A stretch of DNA of 55,873 bases from SIG440 sp045578305 (GCA_045578305.1 JAZNKA010000067.1:1-55873); one strand, 5' to 3'. Positions 42,512 through 51,313 are shown, counted from the first letter of the stretch. Program-made: numbers and translations. The notes: generated from the sequence alone by a model not told the origin.

Positions 42512-43192
42512 ATGGCTACTTTTAAAATCGCAATAGATGGACCTGCAGGCGCAGGCAAAAGTACAATAGCAAAGCTTGCGGCAAAGGAGCTTGGGATTGT
42601 TTATGTCGACACCGGAGCGATGTATCGTGCAATAGGGCTTGCTGCAATAAGAAAAGGCGTTGACCCTGACAAAGATATTGCAGCAGTCGAGGCAATGCTG
42701 CCGGAAGTTAATGTCGAAATTGCACATTCCGACACCGGGCAAAAGGTCTTTTTAAATGGCGAGGATGTGTCAACTGAAATCCGTTTGCCCGAGGTTTCGG
42801 TTGCTGCGTCGGATGTTTCAAGAATCCCGGCTGTTCGCACAAAGCTTTTGGAACTTCAGCGCGGACTTGCTCAAAAAACAGATGTTATTATGGACGGCAG
42901 AGATATTGGAACTGTTGTTTTGCCGGATGCCGAACTCAAAATCTTTCTTACTGCATCGGTCGAAGACCGGGCAATGCGAAGATTTGAAGAACTTGTAACA
43001 AAAGGCATTGAGTGTGATTTTGATGAGGTAAAACGCGATATAGAGTATCGTGACAAAAACGATTCCGAGCGCGAGATTGCACCGCTTAAACCAGCCGAGG
43101 ACAGCGTTTATGTTGATACAACAGGAAATGAATTGGAAGAATCAGTAAAAATTATTATGGATATAATAAATGAAAGAAGAAAAAGCTTATGA
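42512..43192 (+). CDS. cmk: cytidylate kinase
   Basis: Cmk phosphorylates CMP and dCMP. The 226-aa protein has the P-loop GPAGAGKST at 10-18, the MYRAIGL base-binding motif, DGRDIGTVVLP and the RRFEEL and DIEYRDKNDSERE lid motifs. It overlaps plsC by 4 nt. The order cmk-plsC-ispH-rpsA is widespread in Clostridia. Confidence 0.97.
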   Translation: MATFKIAIDGPAGAGKSTIAKLAAKELGIVYVDTGAMYRAIGLAAIRKGVDPDKDIAAVEAMLPEVNVEIAHSDTGQKVFLNGEDVSTEIRLPEVSVAASDVSRIPAVRTKLLELQRGLAQKTDVIMDGRDIGTVVLPDAELKIFLTASVEDRAMRRFEELVTKGIECDFDEVKRDIEYRDKNDSEREIAPLKPAEDSVYVDTTGNELEESVKIIMDIINERRKSL

Positions 43193-43788
43193 AAAAATTT
43201 GTTTTAGCTGCAGCAAGATTGTTTTACAGAATTCTCTTTAAAGTAGAGATCGAAGGGATAGAAAAAATTCCTTGCGACAAGAATTTTATTGTTACACCAA
43301 ACCACCTCAGCAATTTTGACCCGCCTTTGATTGCGGCATTTTTGCCTGTTGAAAATGTGGCTTATATGGCAAAAGCCTCTCTTTTTAAGGTGCCGGTTGT
43401 TGCACAGGTAATCAAGGCTTTTGAGGCGTTCCCTGTAAAAAGGGGCGAGGGTATGGCTGCTATAAAAATTGCCATAAGACTCTTGCGTGATGGCAAAAAT
43501 CTTGTTATGTTTCCTGAGGGCAGACGCGTTCACACACCCGGCGTTTTGGGCAAGGGCAAACAGGGTGCTGTTGTGATTGCTACAAAGGCAGAAGTGGGTA
43601 TTTTGCCGGTTGGAATAGAGGCAACCTACAAATTCAGAAGCCGTGTAAAAGTCACAGTTGGTGATTACATAGACCTTTCGGAGTATAAAGGACAAAAATT
43701 GACAGCAGAAGAAATTCAGAATATTACGGACCAGGTTGTTATGGAGAAAATAGCAGTACTCTCGGGAGCCAGAACTTATGGAAATTGA
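43189..43788 (+). CDS. plsC: 1-acyl-sn-glycerol-3-phosphate acyltransferase
   Basis: PlsC adds the second acyl chain to make phosphatidic acid at the membrane. The 199-aa protein has the NHLSNFDP catalytic motif (His39, Asp44) and the FPEGRR substrate motif near residue 108. The ATG overlaps the cmk stop, and the 3' end overlaps ispH-rpsA by 11 nt. Confidence 0.94.
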   Translation: MKKFVLAAARLFYRILFKVEIEGIEKIPCDKNFIVTPNHLSNFDPPLIAAFLPVENVAYMAKASLFKVPVVAQVIKAFEAFPVKRGEGMAAIKIAIRLLRDGKNLVMFPEGRRVHTPGVLGKGKQGAVVIATKAEVGILPVGIEATYKFRSRVKVTVGDYIDLSEYKGQKLTAEEIQNITDQVVMEKIAVLSGARTYGN

Positions 43789-46057
43789 GATAGCTGAAAA
43801 AGCGGGATTTTGCTTTGGTGTTGACAGAGCAGTAAAAATTGCATACGATACAGCAAAAGAAAAAAAGACACAGGTATACACCTATGGTATGCTTATCCAC
43901 AACAGTGATGTGACAAACGAGTTTGAAAAAATGGGCGTAAGTTGCATAAATGAGATAAGCGAAATTCCAAGCGGAAGTACAGTCATAGTCCGTGCACACG
44001 GTATATCAGAAGAAGAATACGAAAAGCTTCGTGAAAATGATATAAATGTAATAGATGCAACCTGTCCGTTTGTCAAGCGAATTCACAAAATTGTTGGGGA
44101 AGAGCATCAAAAAGGCAGACGAGTGGTAATTGCAGGTGACAGAAATCATCCCGAGGTAAAAGGGATAAACGGCTGGTGCAAAAATTCGGCATTTATTGTT
44201 GGAAATGAGGAAGATTGTGAAGAAATTTTAAAAAATGACAGCAATTTGCCCATCAGCATAGTGTCTCAGACCACCCTGAGACCCGAAAAAGCAAAAAAAA
44301 TTGAAAAATTTTTAAAAAAGTATTTTACAAATGTGATTTTTTTTGATACAATATGTAGTGCGACTGAAGAAAGACAGAAAGCTGCCAAAAAGTTGGCAAA
44401 AGAATCAGAGGTTATGTTGGTTTTGGGTGGCAAAAACAGTTCCAACACCGAAAAGCTTTTTGAAATCTGTCGTGAACATTGTAAGGAGACTTACAAAATT
44501 GAAAATGCAAAAGAATTAGATGGGCTTGCCCATTTATTTAAAAAAAATATAAAAAAAGTAGGCATTACCGCCGGAGCATCCACTCCGGAAAAGGTAATCA
44601 AGGAGGCAAAACTAACCATGGCGGAAATTACAAATGAAATGAACTTTGCAGAGGCGCTTGAAGAAACTTTAAAGCCCTTAACAACAGGAGATATTGTTAA
44701 AGGTGTAGTTATCGGAATCACCCCTACAGAGGTACAGGTGGACATTGACGGCAAGTACGACGGTGTTATCCCGTTTAATGAAATGACAAATGATTCATCA
44801 GCAAACCTTTCAGACCTTGTTAAGGTTGGCGATGAAGTGGATGTGTTTGTTGTTCATGTTTCGGATCGTGACGGCGTTGTTACACTTTCGAAAAAGAAGA
44901 TTGATGCAGAAAAGGGACTTCAGGAACTTCGCGCTGATTTCGAAAACAAGACTGTTTTAAACGGCAGAATTGCTGAAATCGTAAGAGGCGGCGTTGTTAC
45001 AATCGCTAAAGGTATCAGAGTATTTATCCCTGCATCAGAAGCTGCAGAGCGCTTTATTGAAGACCTTGGTGCATTGCTTGGCACAGAGGCTTCGTTCAGA
45101 ATTATAAAGATGGATAAGGACAGACGCGGCAGACTCAGAGTTGTAGGCTCTATCAAATCTGTTGCAAGAGAGATTTCTCAGCAGAAGGCTGACGAATTCT
45201 GGGCATCGGCAGAAGTTGACAAGAAGTATACAGGAACTGTTAAATCTCTTACCAACTTTGGTGCATTTATTGACCTTGGTGGTGCAGACGGTCTTATTCA
45301 TATCTCTGAACTTTCGGACAGCCGTATCAAACATCCGTCAGAGGTTGTTAAGGTTGGCGACACAATCGATGTATATATCAAAGAACTCAGCAGAGAGAAC
45401 AACAAGATTTCTCTTGTAAAAGAACTCAAGGCTGAAAAAGAAGCAAGAGAAGCTGCTTTCTGGGCAGGTATCGAGGTCGGAAAGACTTATACCGGTACAG
45501 TTAAGTCACTTACCAACTTTGGCGCATTTGTTGATATCGGCGGCGTAGACGGTCTTGTTCATATTTCTGAACTTTCGTGGAACAGAATCAAGCATCCGTC
45601 AGAAGTTGTTGCTGTTGGTGATTCGATTGAAGTTTATATCAAGGATGTAAATGCCGAGACAAAGAAAATTTCTCTTGGACACAAAAAGGAAGAAGACAGC
45701 CCCTGGTATCAGGCTACCAAAGATATCAAGGTTGGCGATACTGTAAAGTGCAAAATCGTTCGCATTTTGCCGTTTGGCGCATTTGCAGAGATTGCTCCTT
45801 TTGTTGATGGTCTTATCCATGTTTCGCAGATTGCAAACACAAGAATAGACAAACCCTCGGATGTTCTTAACATCGGTGACGAGGTTGAGGCTCGTATTAT
45901 TGAAATCAACAATGATACAAAGCAGATTGGTCTTTCAAGAAAGGTACTTCTCCCTGACTATGCTCCTGAAGTTGAAAAGGAAGAAGAAGTTGCTGCTGAC
46001 GAATCTTACACAGAGGAAAGCTCTTTCACATTGGGCGACATTCTGGATGTTGAATAA
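43778..46057 (+). CDS. ispH-rpsA: fused HMBPP reductase IspH and ribosomal protein S1
   Basis: A 759-aa bifunctional protein known from Clostridia. Residues 1-280 are IspH, the last enzyme of the MEP isoprenoid route; the three cluster-binding cysteines are at 12, 96 and 193 and the histidines (41, 74, 124) are in place. From about 297 come four S1 RNA-binding domains; repeats 2-4 carry the recurring TNFGAFIDLGG/HISELS pattern. The tail is acidic. A strong internal ribosome site and ATG lie exactly between the halves, so a separate S1 protein may also be made. Confidence 0.96.
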   Translation: MEIEIAEKAGFCFGVDRAVKIAYDTAKEKKTQVYTYGMLIHNSDVTNEFEKMGVSCINEISEIPSGSTVIVRAHGISEEEYEKLRENDINVIDATCPFVKRIHKIVGEEHQKGRRVVIAGDRNHPEVKGINGWCKNSAFIVGNEEDCEEILKNDSNLPISIVSQTTLRPEKAKKIEKFLKKYFTNVIFFDTICSATEERQKAAKKLAKESEVMLVLGGKNSSNTEKLFEICREHCKETYKIENAKELDGLAHLFKKNIKKVGITAGASTPEKVIKEAKLTMAEITNEMNFAEALEETLKPLTTGDIVKGVVIGITPTEVQVDIDGKYDGVIPFNEMTNDSSANLSDLVKVGDEVDVFVVHVSDRDGVVTLSKKKIDAEKGLQELRADFENKTVLNGRIAEIVRGGVVTIAKGIRVFIPASEAAERFIEDLGALLGTEASFRIIKMDKDRRGRLRVVGSIKSVAREISQQKADEFWASAEVDKKYTGTVKSLTNFGAFIDLGGADGLIHISELSDSRIKHPSEVVKVGDTIDVYIKELSRENNKISLVKELKAEKEAREAAFWAGIEVGKTYTGTVKSLTNFGAFVDIGGVDGLVHISELSWNRIKHPSEVVAVGDSIEVYIKDVNAETKKISLGHKKEEDSPWYQATKDIKVGDTVKCKIVRILPFGAFAEIAPFVDGLIHVSQIANTRIDKPSDVLNIGDEVEARIIEINNDTKQIGLSRKVLLPDYAPEVEKEEEVAADESYTEESSFTLGDILDVE
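44600..44620 (+). promoter_or_regulatory. internal ribosome site and ATG for stand-alone S1 domains
   Basis: AAGGAGG (44600-44606) lies 11 nt before an in-frame ATG at 44618, codon 281, exactly at the IspH/S1 border. It would give a 479-aa S1 protein. The same bases also encode conserved residues VIKEA, so the match could be partly chance. Confidence 0.55.
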
Positions 46058-46069
46058 CAACAGATAAAT

Positions 46070-46140
46070 CAAGGAGGGCTCGAACGCCCTCCTTGTAAAT
46101 ATGAGTATCAAAGGCGAGCACAAAGCTCGCCTGTTTGATA
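46070..46140 (+). other. two tandem hairpins between ispH-rpsA and murD
   Basis: Hairpin 1 is a perfect 10-bp stem (46070-46079 with 46086-46095). Hairpin 2 pairs 46106-46119 with 46125-46140, 14 bp with a 2-nt bulge, and is followed by TTTC. Neither has a full U-tract. They may form a weak terminator or an RNA-stability element in the 157-nt gap. Confidence 0.6.
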
Positions 46141-46214
46141 TTTCGAAGATTTTCTGCCAACCCCTGATGCTTTTAAGAGTTTGGCAAAAAGTCTTTGGAA
46201 AGGCGGTTTTTTTG

Positions 46215-47588
46215 ATGAATGTGATTGAATATAAAAAATCAATAAGGAACAAAAAGATTTCGGTTGTCGGAATTGGTGTCAGCAATATTCCTCTTATTGA
46301 ATTTTTGCTTGACGGCGGAGCAAATGTTAATGCCCATGACAAAAGGACAAAAGACCAATTGGGCGAAGTTTATGACAAGCTCAAGGCTTTGGGCGCAGAG
46401 TTTGTTTTGGGCGATGACTATCTTGACAATATACCAGTTGATACAGAAATAATTTTCAAGACCCCGGGGCTCAGACCCGATGTTCCTCAGCTTTTGGCGG
46501 CAGAAAGAAATGGTGCACTTTTGACCTCGGAGATGGAGCTTTTTTTCAAGCTTTGTCCCTGCCCGATAATCGCTGTCACGGGAAGCGACGGCAAAACCAC
46601 AACCACAACTCTTATTGGTGAAATGCTTAAAAAAGAGGGGCATAATTGTTATATAGGCGGAAATATCGGTAAGCCTCTTGTCAGCGAAGTCGAAAAAATG
46701 ACGCCTCAGGATATGGTGGTTGTTGAACTTTCAAGCTTTCAGCTTTTCTCAATGAGACACAGCGCAGATACAGCAGTTGTAACCAATGTCACTCCAAATC
46801 ATCTGGATTGGCACAAGGATTTTACCGAGTATATCGAAGCTAAAAAGAATATATTTGCAAACAATGATAATTGTCGTGTGGTTTTGAATTTTGACAATGA
46901 AATTACAAGGTCATTCAAACAATATGCAAAAAATTCGATGTATTTTGGCAGACAGAAAAGTCCAGACGAGGGGATTGTGTTGGAAGATGGCAAAATTGTA
47001 TTGAAGACAAAAGAGGGTAAAAAAACTATGCTTTTGTGTGATGATATAAAATTGCCGGGACTTCACAATGTCGAAAATTATATGGCGGCAATTGGTACAG
47101 TTTATCCTTTCGTTTCGCTTGAGACCATAAAATACACAGCCCAGAATTTTGGGGGAGTTCCTCACAGGATAGAGCTTGTGCGTGAGCTTGATGGGGTCAG
47201 GTATTACAATGATTCAATAGCAAGCAGTCCTGCAAGAACAACAGCCGGACTTAAATCTTTTGACAAGAAGGTTATTCTGATTGCAGGTGGATATGACAAA
47301 AAAATACCTTTTGATGAATTTGGGTCGGTGATAAATGAGTATGTGAAAGAACTTGTTTTGGTTGGGTTGACTTCCGAAAAAATAGAGAAGGCGGTCAAAA
47401 ATGCACCCAATTACAGCGGAATTTGTATTCATCGTGAAACAGAATTTAAAAAAGCGGCAGAAACCGCAAAGGCGTGCGCACAAGAAGGCGATATAGTTCT
47501 TTTGTCGCCTGCCTGTGCAAGCTTTGATTTGTTTAAAAATTTTGAAGAACGCGGAAATACATTTAAAGATATAGTAAATAATTTTTAG
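46215..47588 (+). CDS. murD: UDP-N-acetylmuramoylalanine-D-glutamate ligase
   Basis: MurD adds D-Glu to UDP-MurNAc-L-Ala in peptidoglycan precursor synthesis. I start at ATG 46215 (457 aa) because AAAGGCGG fits it; an upstream in-frame ATG at 46101 lies inside hairpin 2. Motifs include the N-terminal VVGIGVSNIP fold, ATP-binding GSDGKTTTTTL, the VVELSSFQL block and the C-terminal LSPACASFDLFKNFEERG. Its stop overlaps the comEC stop by 4 nt, tail to tail. Confidence 0.96.
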   Translation: MNVIEYKKSIRNKKISVVGIGVSNIPLIEFLLDGGANVNAHDKRTKDQLGEVYDKLKALGAEFVLGDDYLDNIPVDTEIIFKTPGLRPDVPQLLAAERNGALLTSEMELFFKLCPCPIIAVTGSDGKTTTTTLIGEMLKKEGHNCYIGGNIGKPLVSEVEKMTPQDMVVVELSSFQLFSMRHSADTAVVTNVTPNHLDWHKDFTEYIEAKKNIFANNDNCRVVLNFDNEITRSFKQYAKNSMYFGRQKSPDEGIVLEDGKIVLKTKEGKKTMLLCDDIKLPGLHNVENYMAAIGTVYPFVSLETIKYTAQNFGGVPHRIELVRELDGVRYYNDSIASSPARTTAGLKSFDKKVILIAGGYDKKIPFDEFGSVINEYVKELVLVGLTSEKIEKAVKNAPNYSGICIHRETEFKKAAETAKACAQEGDIVLLSPACASFDLFKNFEERGNTFKDIVNNF

Positions 47589-49228
47589 AATTTCAGGCAG
47601 TCGGATGCTTCGGCTGCTTTTTTCTTTTGCTCGCGGATATCAGAAAATTCCTTCAAGGTCATATAGACAATAAGTGCAGCACCAAAATACACGGTGGCGT
47701 GCGCTAAAGAGGATACGTCAGACGGATAATCATAAGAAAAACGATTGTCGCCAAAGAAGTCTACAGTCATAGTTAAAATTTTCAGACACCACTCAACGGG
47801 AACTTTTAAAATATTTAATGAAAACCAGGGGAATATGTAAAAAGCGATGCATGCGATATATCCAAGGCAAAATATCAGCGAGGCGATTGGAATAATCCAA
47901 AGATTTGTAAGAAACTGAACCTTTGAAATCTTGCCAAAGAACAACACGATGAAGTATGCAGTCCCCAAAAAAGAGGAAAGCGATAGAGAAACCGAGGTCG
48001 AAAGATATCCTACACTTCTTTTGAAAAGTTTGCGTGTCTTGGTTAAGTTCCATTTGTCAGATGCAAACGGCAAAGACAAAAAAGAGTTTATGTAGCGGAA
48101 ATAAGCAAAGATACCCAGGGTCGCCGAAAATGACATAACCAGACTTTTTGAAAAAATAGAATATGGAGAAACAGCAATCAATATTACAAAGGCAGCAAAC
48201 AAAGATGTTACAGAGTCGTATTCTTCACTCAGCGTAGAAGACAGCATCATAACAAAAAGCATAATTGATGCTCGTAAAACAGAGGGGGTAAAGCCCGAGG
48301 CGGATACAAAAAGGATGATAAAGGGAAGTGTTATAAAAAGAACAAGCTTGCGTTTTATGCGTAAAGCCCCAAACACAGTCATCAAAGATGCAAACAAAAG
48401 CGAAAGATGCAAACCGGATACGGCAACTATGTGCGAGATTCCTGCATTGGAAAATTTATTATACATTTCGTCGTCAAAGTCCGATTTGTCACCAATCAAG
48501 AGCCCTTTCAGTATCGCAGCGTATTCAGCGTTTTCGGGAAATAATGTATCCACTGCTGCCAAAATTTTGTTTCGAACCAAAGAACCGACGCTTTTGATGC
48601 TGCGTGAAAGAGAAAACTGACCGATTGATTTGTATGGATTTATGTTTTTTGCATTTGCAGTCAAAAAGATGTTCTTGCGACTTAAGTTTACAAAATAATC
48701 GTATTCATATATGCTTTCGGGAATGGGAACTTTTCTCAGTTCACCCCAAAAGAAAACACTGTCTCCGATATTAAAGTCACAACCTATAGCTTTTGGGACA
48801 TAGACAATAATGGTGCCATTTGCAGATTCTTCGTTAACTTTAAAAACATCAAGCTCGAAACTGTAGTAAAACTTGCTTGCTGTAAGACCTGGTTCGCAGG
48901 AGAGCGTTCCATACACCCAGGCCTCTTGCCCCGAAAATTGGTCGATGGATTTTTCGTCAGATACTTGGTTGAATTCAACTCGCAAAATGCCTGTCAAAAA
49001 AGAAAGTAGCATAAAAAGAGGAAGAATATAGTGCTTGCGTCTTGAAAAAAATTTTCTGGTAACCAGCGAAAAAAGTGCAGCAATAATAAAAATGGAAAAA
49101 AGGATAATTGTTATACATAATCCCCAAAGGGCTCCCAAAGAAAAGGAAACCAAAATACCTGCGGCAAAAGATGTAATTAAAAGCACAAGGTAATGCTTTG
49201 AAGTTATGATGTGTTGTGATTTATACAT
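47585..49228 (-). CDS. comEC: ComEC/Rec2-type competence protein lacking the metallo-beta-lactamase domain
   Basis: ComEC forms the membrane channel for single-stranded DNA uptake. This 547-aa version has the N-terminal DUF4131-like part with an OB-like region and the Competence domain with about ten helices (HIVAVSGLHLS near 261-271, the family hallmark). The C-terminal metallo-beta-lactamase domain present in Bacillus subtilis ComEC (776 aa) is missing; the protein ends after the last helices with a charged tail. It lies 29 nt after an XRE gene on the same strand. No other competence gene is nearby, so it may be vestigial or act with a separate hydrolase. Confidence 0.88.
   Translation of the reverse strand: MYKSQHIITSKHYLVLLITSFAAGILVSFSLGALWGLCITIILFSIFIIAALFSLVTRKFFSRRKHYILPLFMLLSFLTGILRVEFNQVSDEKSIDQFSGQEAWVYGTLSCEPGLTASKFYYSFELDVFKVNEESANGTIIVYVPKAIGCDFNIGDSVFFWGELRKVPIPESIYEYDYFVNLSRKNIFLTANAKNINPYKSIGQFSLSRSIKSVGSLVRNKILAAVDTLFPENAEYAAILKGLLIGDKSDFDDEMYNKFSNAGISHIVAVSGLHLSLLFASLMTVFGALRIKRKLVLFITLPFIILFVSASGFTPSVLRASIMLFVMMLSSTLSEEYDSVTSLFAAFVILIAVSPYSIFSKSLVMSFSATLGIFAYFRYINSFLSLPFASDKWNLTKTRKLFKRSVGYLSTSVSLSLSSFLGTAYFIVLFFGKISKVQFLTNLWIIPIASLIFCLGYIACIAFYIFPWFSLNILKVPVEWCLKILTMTVDFFGDNRFSYDYPSDVSSLAHATVYFGAALIVYMTLKEFSDIREQKKKAAEASDCLKF
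47597..47627 (+). terminator. murD terminator located inside the comEC coding end
   Basis: A 7-bp stem with one wobble (47597-47603 with 47611-47617) is followed by TTTTTTCTTTT. It lies within the last codons of the convergent comEC gene (the AAEASD region), so one sequence serves as coding DNA and terminator. Confidence 0.65.
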
Positions 49229-49257
49229 TTTGCTGTGTGCTCCTTTTTATCTTGTCG

Positions 49258-49494
49258 TTATTTCAGAAGTTCGTCATAAGATGCATTAAGCACTTCTTTT
49301 ATTGCGTTCAGCTGACTTATGTAAATGTGTTGCGAACCTCTTTCGATTTTCACCAGAGATTCTCTTGTTATATCCACTCCCAGAAGTTGTATATATTTTA
49401 CCATATCAACCTGCTTAATTCTTCTTTTTTTTCGAATTTCTTTAATTTTTTTACCTATGCAGACAGAATCTTGTTTGATTTTTTGTTCGTTCAT
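49258..49494 (-). CDS. XRE-family helix-turn-helix regulator
   Basis: A 78-aa protein that is nearly all a lambda-Cro/XRE DNA-binding domain: IGKKIKEIRKKRRIKQVDMV as helices 1-2, then the recognition part TRESLVKIERG. I start at ATG 49494 because AGGGGTG lies 7 nt upstream; an in-frame GTG at 49503 is part of that site. It is upstream of comEC with a 29-nt gap, so they likely share a transcript. Repeated motifs upstream may be its own operators. Target genes are unknown. Confidence 0.85.
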   Translation of the reverse strand: MNEQKIKQDSVCIGKKIKEIRKKRRIKQVDMVKYIQLLGVDITRESLVKIERGSQHIYISQLNAIKEVLNASYDELLK

Positions 49495-49511
49495 AAAAAT
49501 CACCCCTCGTT

Positions 49512-49580
49512 TTGGACTAAAATAAGCACTTTTTAATTATATTATTGAGCTAAAAAATAATGGGACTGAAATGAGTCCAT
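49512..49580 (-). promoter_or_regulatory. XRE-comEC control region with repeated operator-like motif
   Basis: TGGGACTGAAATGAG (49561-49575) and TTGGACTAAAATAAG (49512-49526) match at 12 of 15 positions. The first copy is also an inverted repeat (GGACT, 6 nt, AGTCC; 49563-49578). A TATAAT on the minus strand (49541-49536) lies between them, and the inverted repeat sits where its -35 would be; no good -35 is seen there. This suggests autoregulation by the XRE protein. Confidence 0.45.
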
Positions 49581-49705
49581 TTTCTTGTGCCGTACCTTTA
49601 TTATAAATTTATTGAAAATAGAGCAAATTCCTCTGAATTTGAGTTTATAAAAATACTGACAAAAAAAACAGAAAAAATTTGTAGGATTGTGAGAGAAGTA
49701 TTTTA

Positions 49706-49737
49706 TTGACGAAATAATAGTTTTGTGATAATATAAT
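49706..49737 (+). promoter_or_regulatory. promoter of the capsule operon
   Basis: TTGACG (49706-49711) is 17 nt from TAATAT (49729-49734), with overlapping alternatives GATAAT (49727-49732) and TATAAT (49732-49737, 20 nt). The transcript would start about 40 nt before ATG 49780. The rest of the 285-nt intergenic region is AT-rich without further genes. Confidence 0.65.
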
Positions 49738-49779
49738 AAAGTATGAGTTTTTGCAGAAAAAAGATAAGGAGACTTAGTT

Positions 49780-50472
49780 ATGACAAAAAAACAATTTATG
49801 TCACGCGAAGAAGGAATAGATTTAGTTGAGCTTATCCAAACATTTTGGAAGCATAAGTTCCTTATACTGGCACTTATGATCATTGGTGCATTTGCGATGA
49901 TTATAAAAACAGTATATTTGACTGAACCGGACTTTACTTCAAGCGGTATATTGTATGTAAGCAACAGGAAGGAACAAGCAAACGAAAACGCAGCGATTTT
50001 AAAAAGTGATATCGATACATCAAGAACCTTGAGTACAACATACATAGAAATTCTTAAGACATCAAAGTTTCTTGATGAGGTCGGTGAAGCTATCGGAAAT
50101 TATACGCATGAAGAAATTTTGCGCTATGTGACAATTTCGACGATTAATGATACCGAACTTTTAAAAGTAACAACAACTTCCAGAGACCCAAGACTTGCTT
50201 ATCTTATAACAAAAAATATTTTGGATAAAGCCCCTGAGAAGCTGAAATCGGTATATAAAAAAGGTGAGGTTGAACTGGTTGACCCCCCAAGATACCCGGA
50301 AAAAGAAAATGAACGAAATGTTGCAAGAAATGCTTTGATTGGTATGCTTGCAGGGTTTGTACTGGGTGCTTTTATTGCGTTTGAATACAACTTCTTTGAC
50401 ACCAGAGTAAGACGTGGCGAAGATGTAGCACAAAGATACAATATTTCAATCTTGGGTGAGATTTCGGAATAG
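49780..50472 (+). CDS. Wzz/YveK-type chain-length and BY-kinase activator protein
   Basis: A 230-aa membrane adaptor of the polysaccharide co-polymerase family. It has two membrane helices (about 28-48 and 186-205) with an extracellular part between them and a short cytoplasmic C-terminus (FDTRVRRGEDVAQRY). In Gram-positives such proteins activate the separate BY-kinase encoded next. It is the first gene of the capsule run. A PxxP-like RYPEKENERN segment lies before the second helix. Confidence 0.9.
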   Translation: MTKKQFMSREEGIDLVELIQTFWKHKFLILALMIIGAFAMIIKTVYLTEPDFTSSGILYVSNRKEQANENAAILKSDIDTSRTLSTTYIEILKTSKFLDEVGEAIGNYTHEEILRYVTISTINDTELLKVTTTSRDPRLAYLITKNILDKAPEKLKSVYKKGEVELVDPPRYPEKENERNVARNALIGMLAGFVLGAFIAFEYNFFDTRVRRGEDVAQRYNISILGEISE

Positions 50473-50485
50473 GGGGAGACGGAAA

Positions 50486-51307
50486 ATGAAGAAAAAGGAT
50501 ATGACGCCTAAAAAGAAAAAATATTCTTATAAGTATCAAAAAGAAATAGAAGAAAGAATACTTAGCGACAAGACCGACTTTGATACAATAGAGACATTTA
50601 AGGCAATGAGAACAAACATTTTGTTTTCGATGCCCAAAACAGAAGGTGGCAAAGTTATAGCAATCACCAGTGCTTCGCCGGGTGAAGGAAAGACAACCAC
50701 AAGTATAAATCTTGCGATAACATTTGCACAGCTTGGTGCCAAGGTGCTTTTGCTGGATTGTGACTTAAGAAAACCGCGTGTGCACAGATACCTTAAACTG
50801 GACCGCAAAAATGGTGTGACAAATGTTTTGTGTGGATTCAGCGATTTTGAAAAGGCTGTTCACAGGAATGTAAAAGAAAATCTGGACTGTTTGACAAGCG
50901 GTGAGATCCCTCTTAATCCGGCAGAACTTTTGGGAACTGACGAATTTAAAAATCTTTTGACAGGACTTAAAGAAGAGTATGACTATATTTTCGTTGATAC
51001 CCCGCCGGTAACATTGGTTACAGATGCTGCGCTTATTATGGAACACTGTACCGGAACGGCAGTTATTGTGAGACAGGATGTAACAAGATATGATATGCTG
51101 GATGCAACAATGGATGTAATAGAAAAAATTGGAGTAAAAGTTTTGGGCTTTATAATTTTGGGCAGTGCTGAAAATATGAAAAAATACAACTATTACAGAA
51201 GACGCAACTATAATTATAAATATGGTTACAAAAATTCATTCAAGTACGGATATGTTGCTGGCAAAAGCGACTACAGGTACGGAGATGATGTTTCGGAAAA
51301 GAAGTGA
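50486..51307 (+). CDS. bacterial tyrosine kinase (CpsD/CapB/YwqD type)
   Basis: A 273-aa BY-kinase that autophosphorylates a C-terminal tyrosine cluster and controls capsule chain length. Walker A PGEGKT is at 65-70, Walker A' LLLDCDLRKP near 88-97 and Walker B IFVDTPP at 168-174. The last 43 residues hold 11 tyrosines (from residue 234 to 265) among Arg, Lys and Asn. The ATG at 50486 follows GGGGGAGA; an upstream in-frame start lies inside the Wzz gene. It works with its upstream adaptor and downstream phosphatase. Confidence 0.94.
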   Translation: MKKKDMTPKKKKYSYKYQKEIEERILSDKTDFDTIETFKAMRTNILFSMPKTEGGKVIAITSASPGEGKTTTSINLAITFAQLGAKVLLLDCDLRKPRVHRYLKLDRKNGVTNVLCGFSDFEKAVHRNVKENLDCLTSGEIPLNPAELLGTDEFKNLLTGLKEEYDYIFVDTPPVTLVTDAALIMEHCTGTAVIVRQDVTRYDMLDATMDVIEKIGVKVLGFIILGSAENMKKYNYYRRRNYNYKYGYKNSFKYGYVAGKSDYRYGDDVSEKK

Positions 51308-51313
51308 TAGAAG

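Noticed and set aside
42017..42742. A 241-codon Cys/Phe-rich frame on the minus strand
   Set aside because: It spans three convincing plus-strand genes (ychF end, small protein, cmk start) and has typical shadow composition.
49706..49737. TTGACG with the perfect TATAAT at 49732 as the exact capsule promoter
   Set aside because: The spacer would be 20 nt; the overlapping TAATAT at 17 nt fits better, so the exact -10 was left open.
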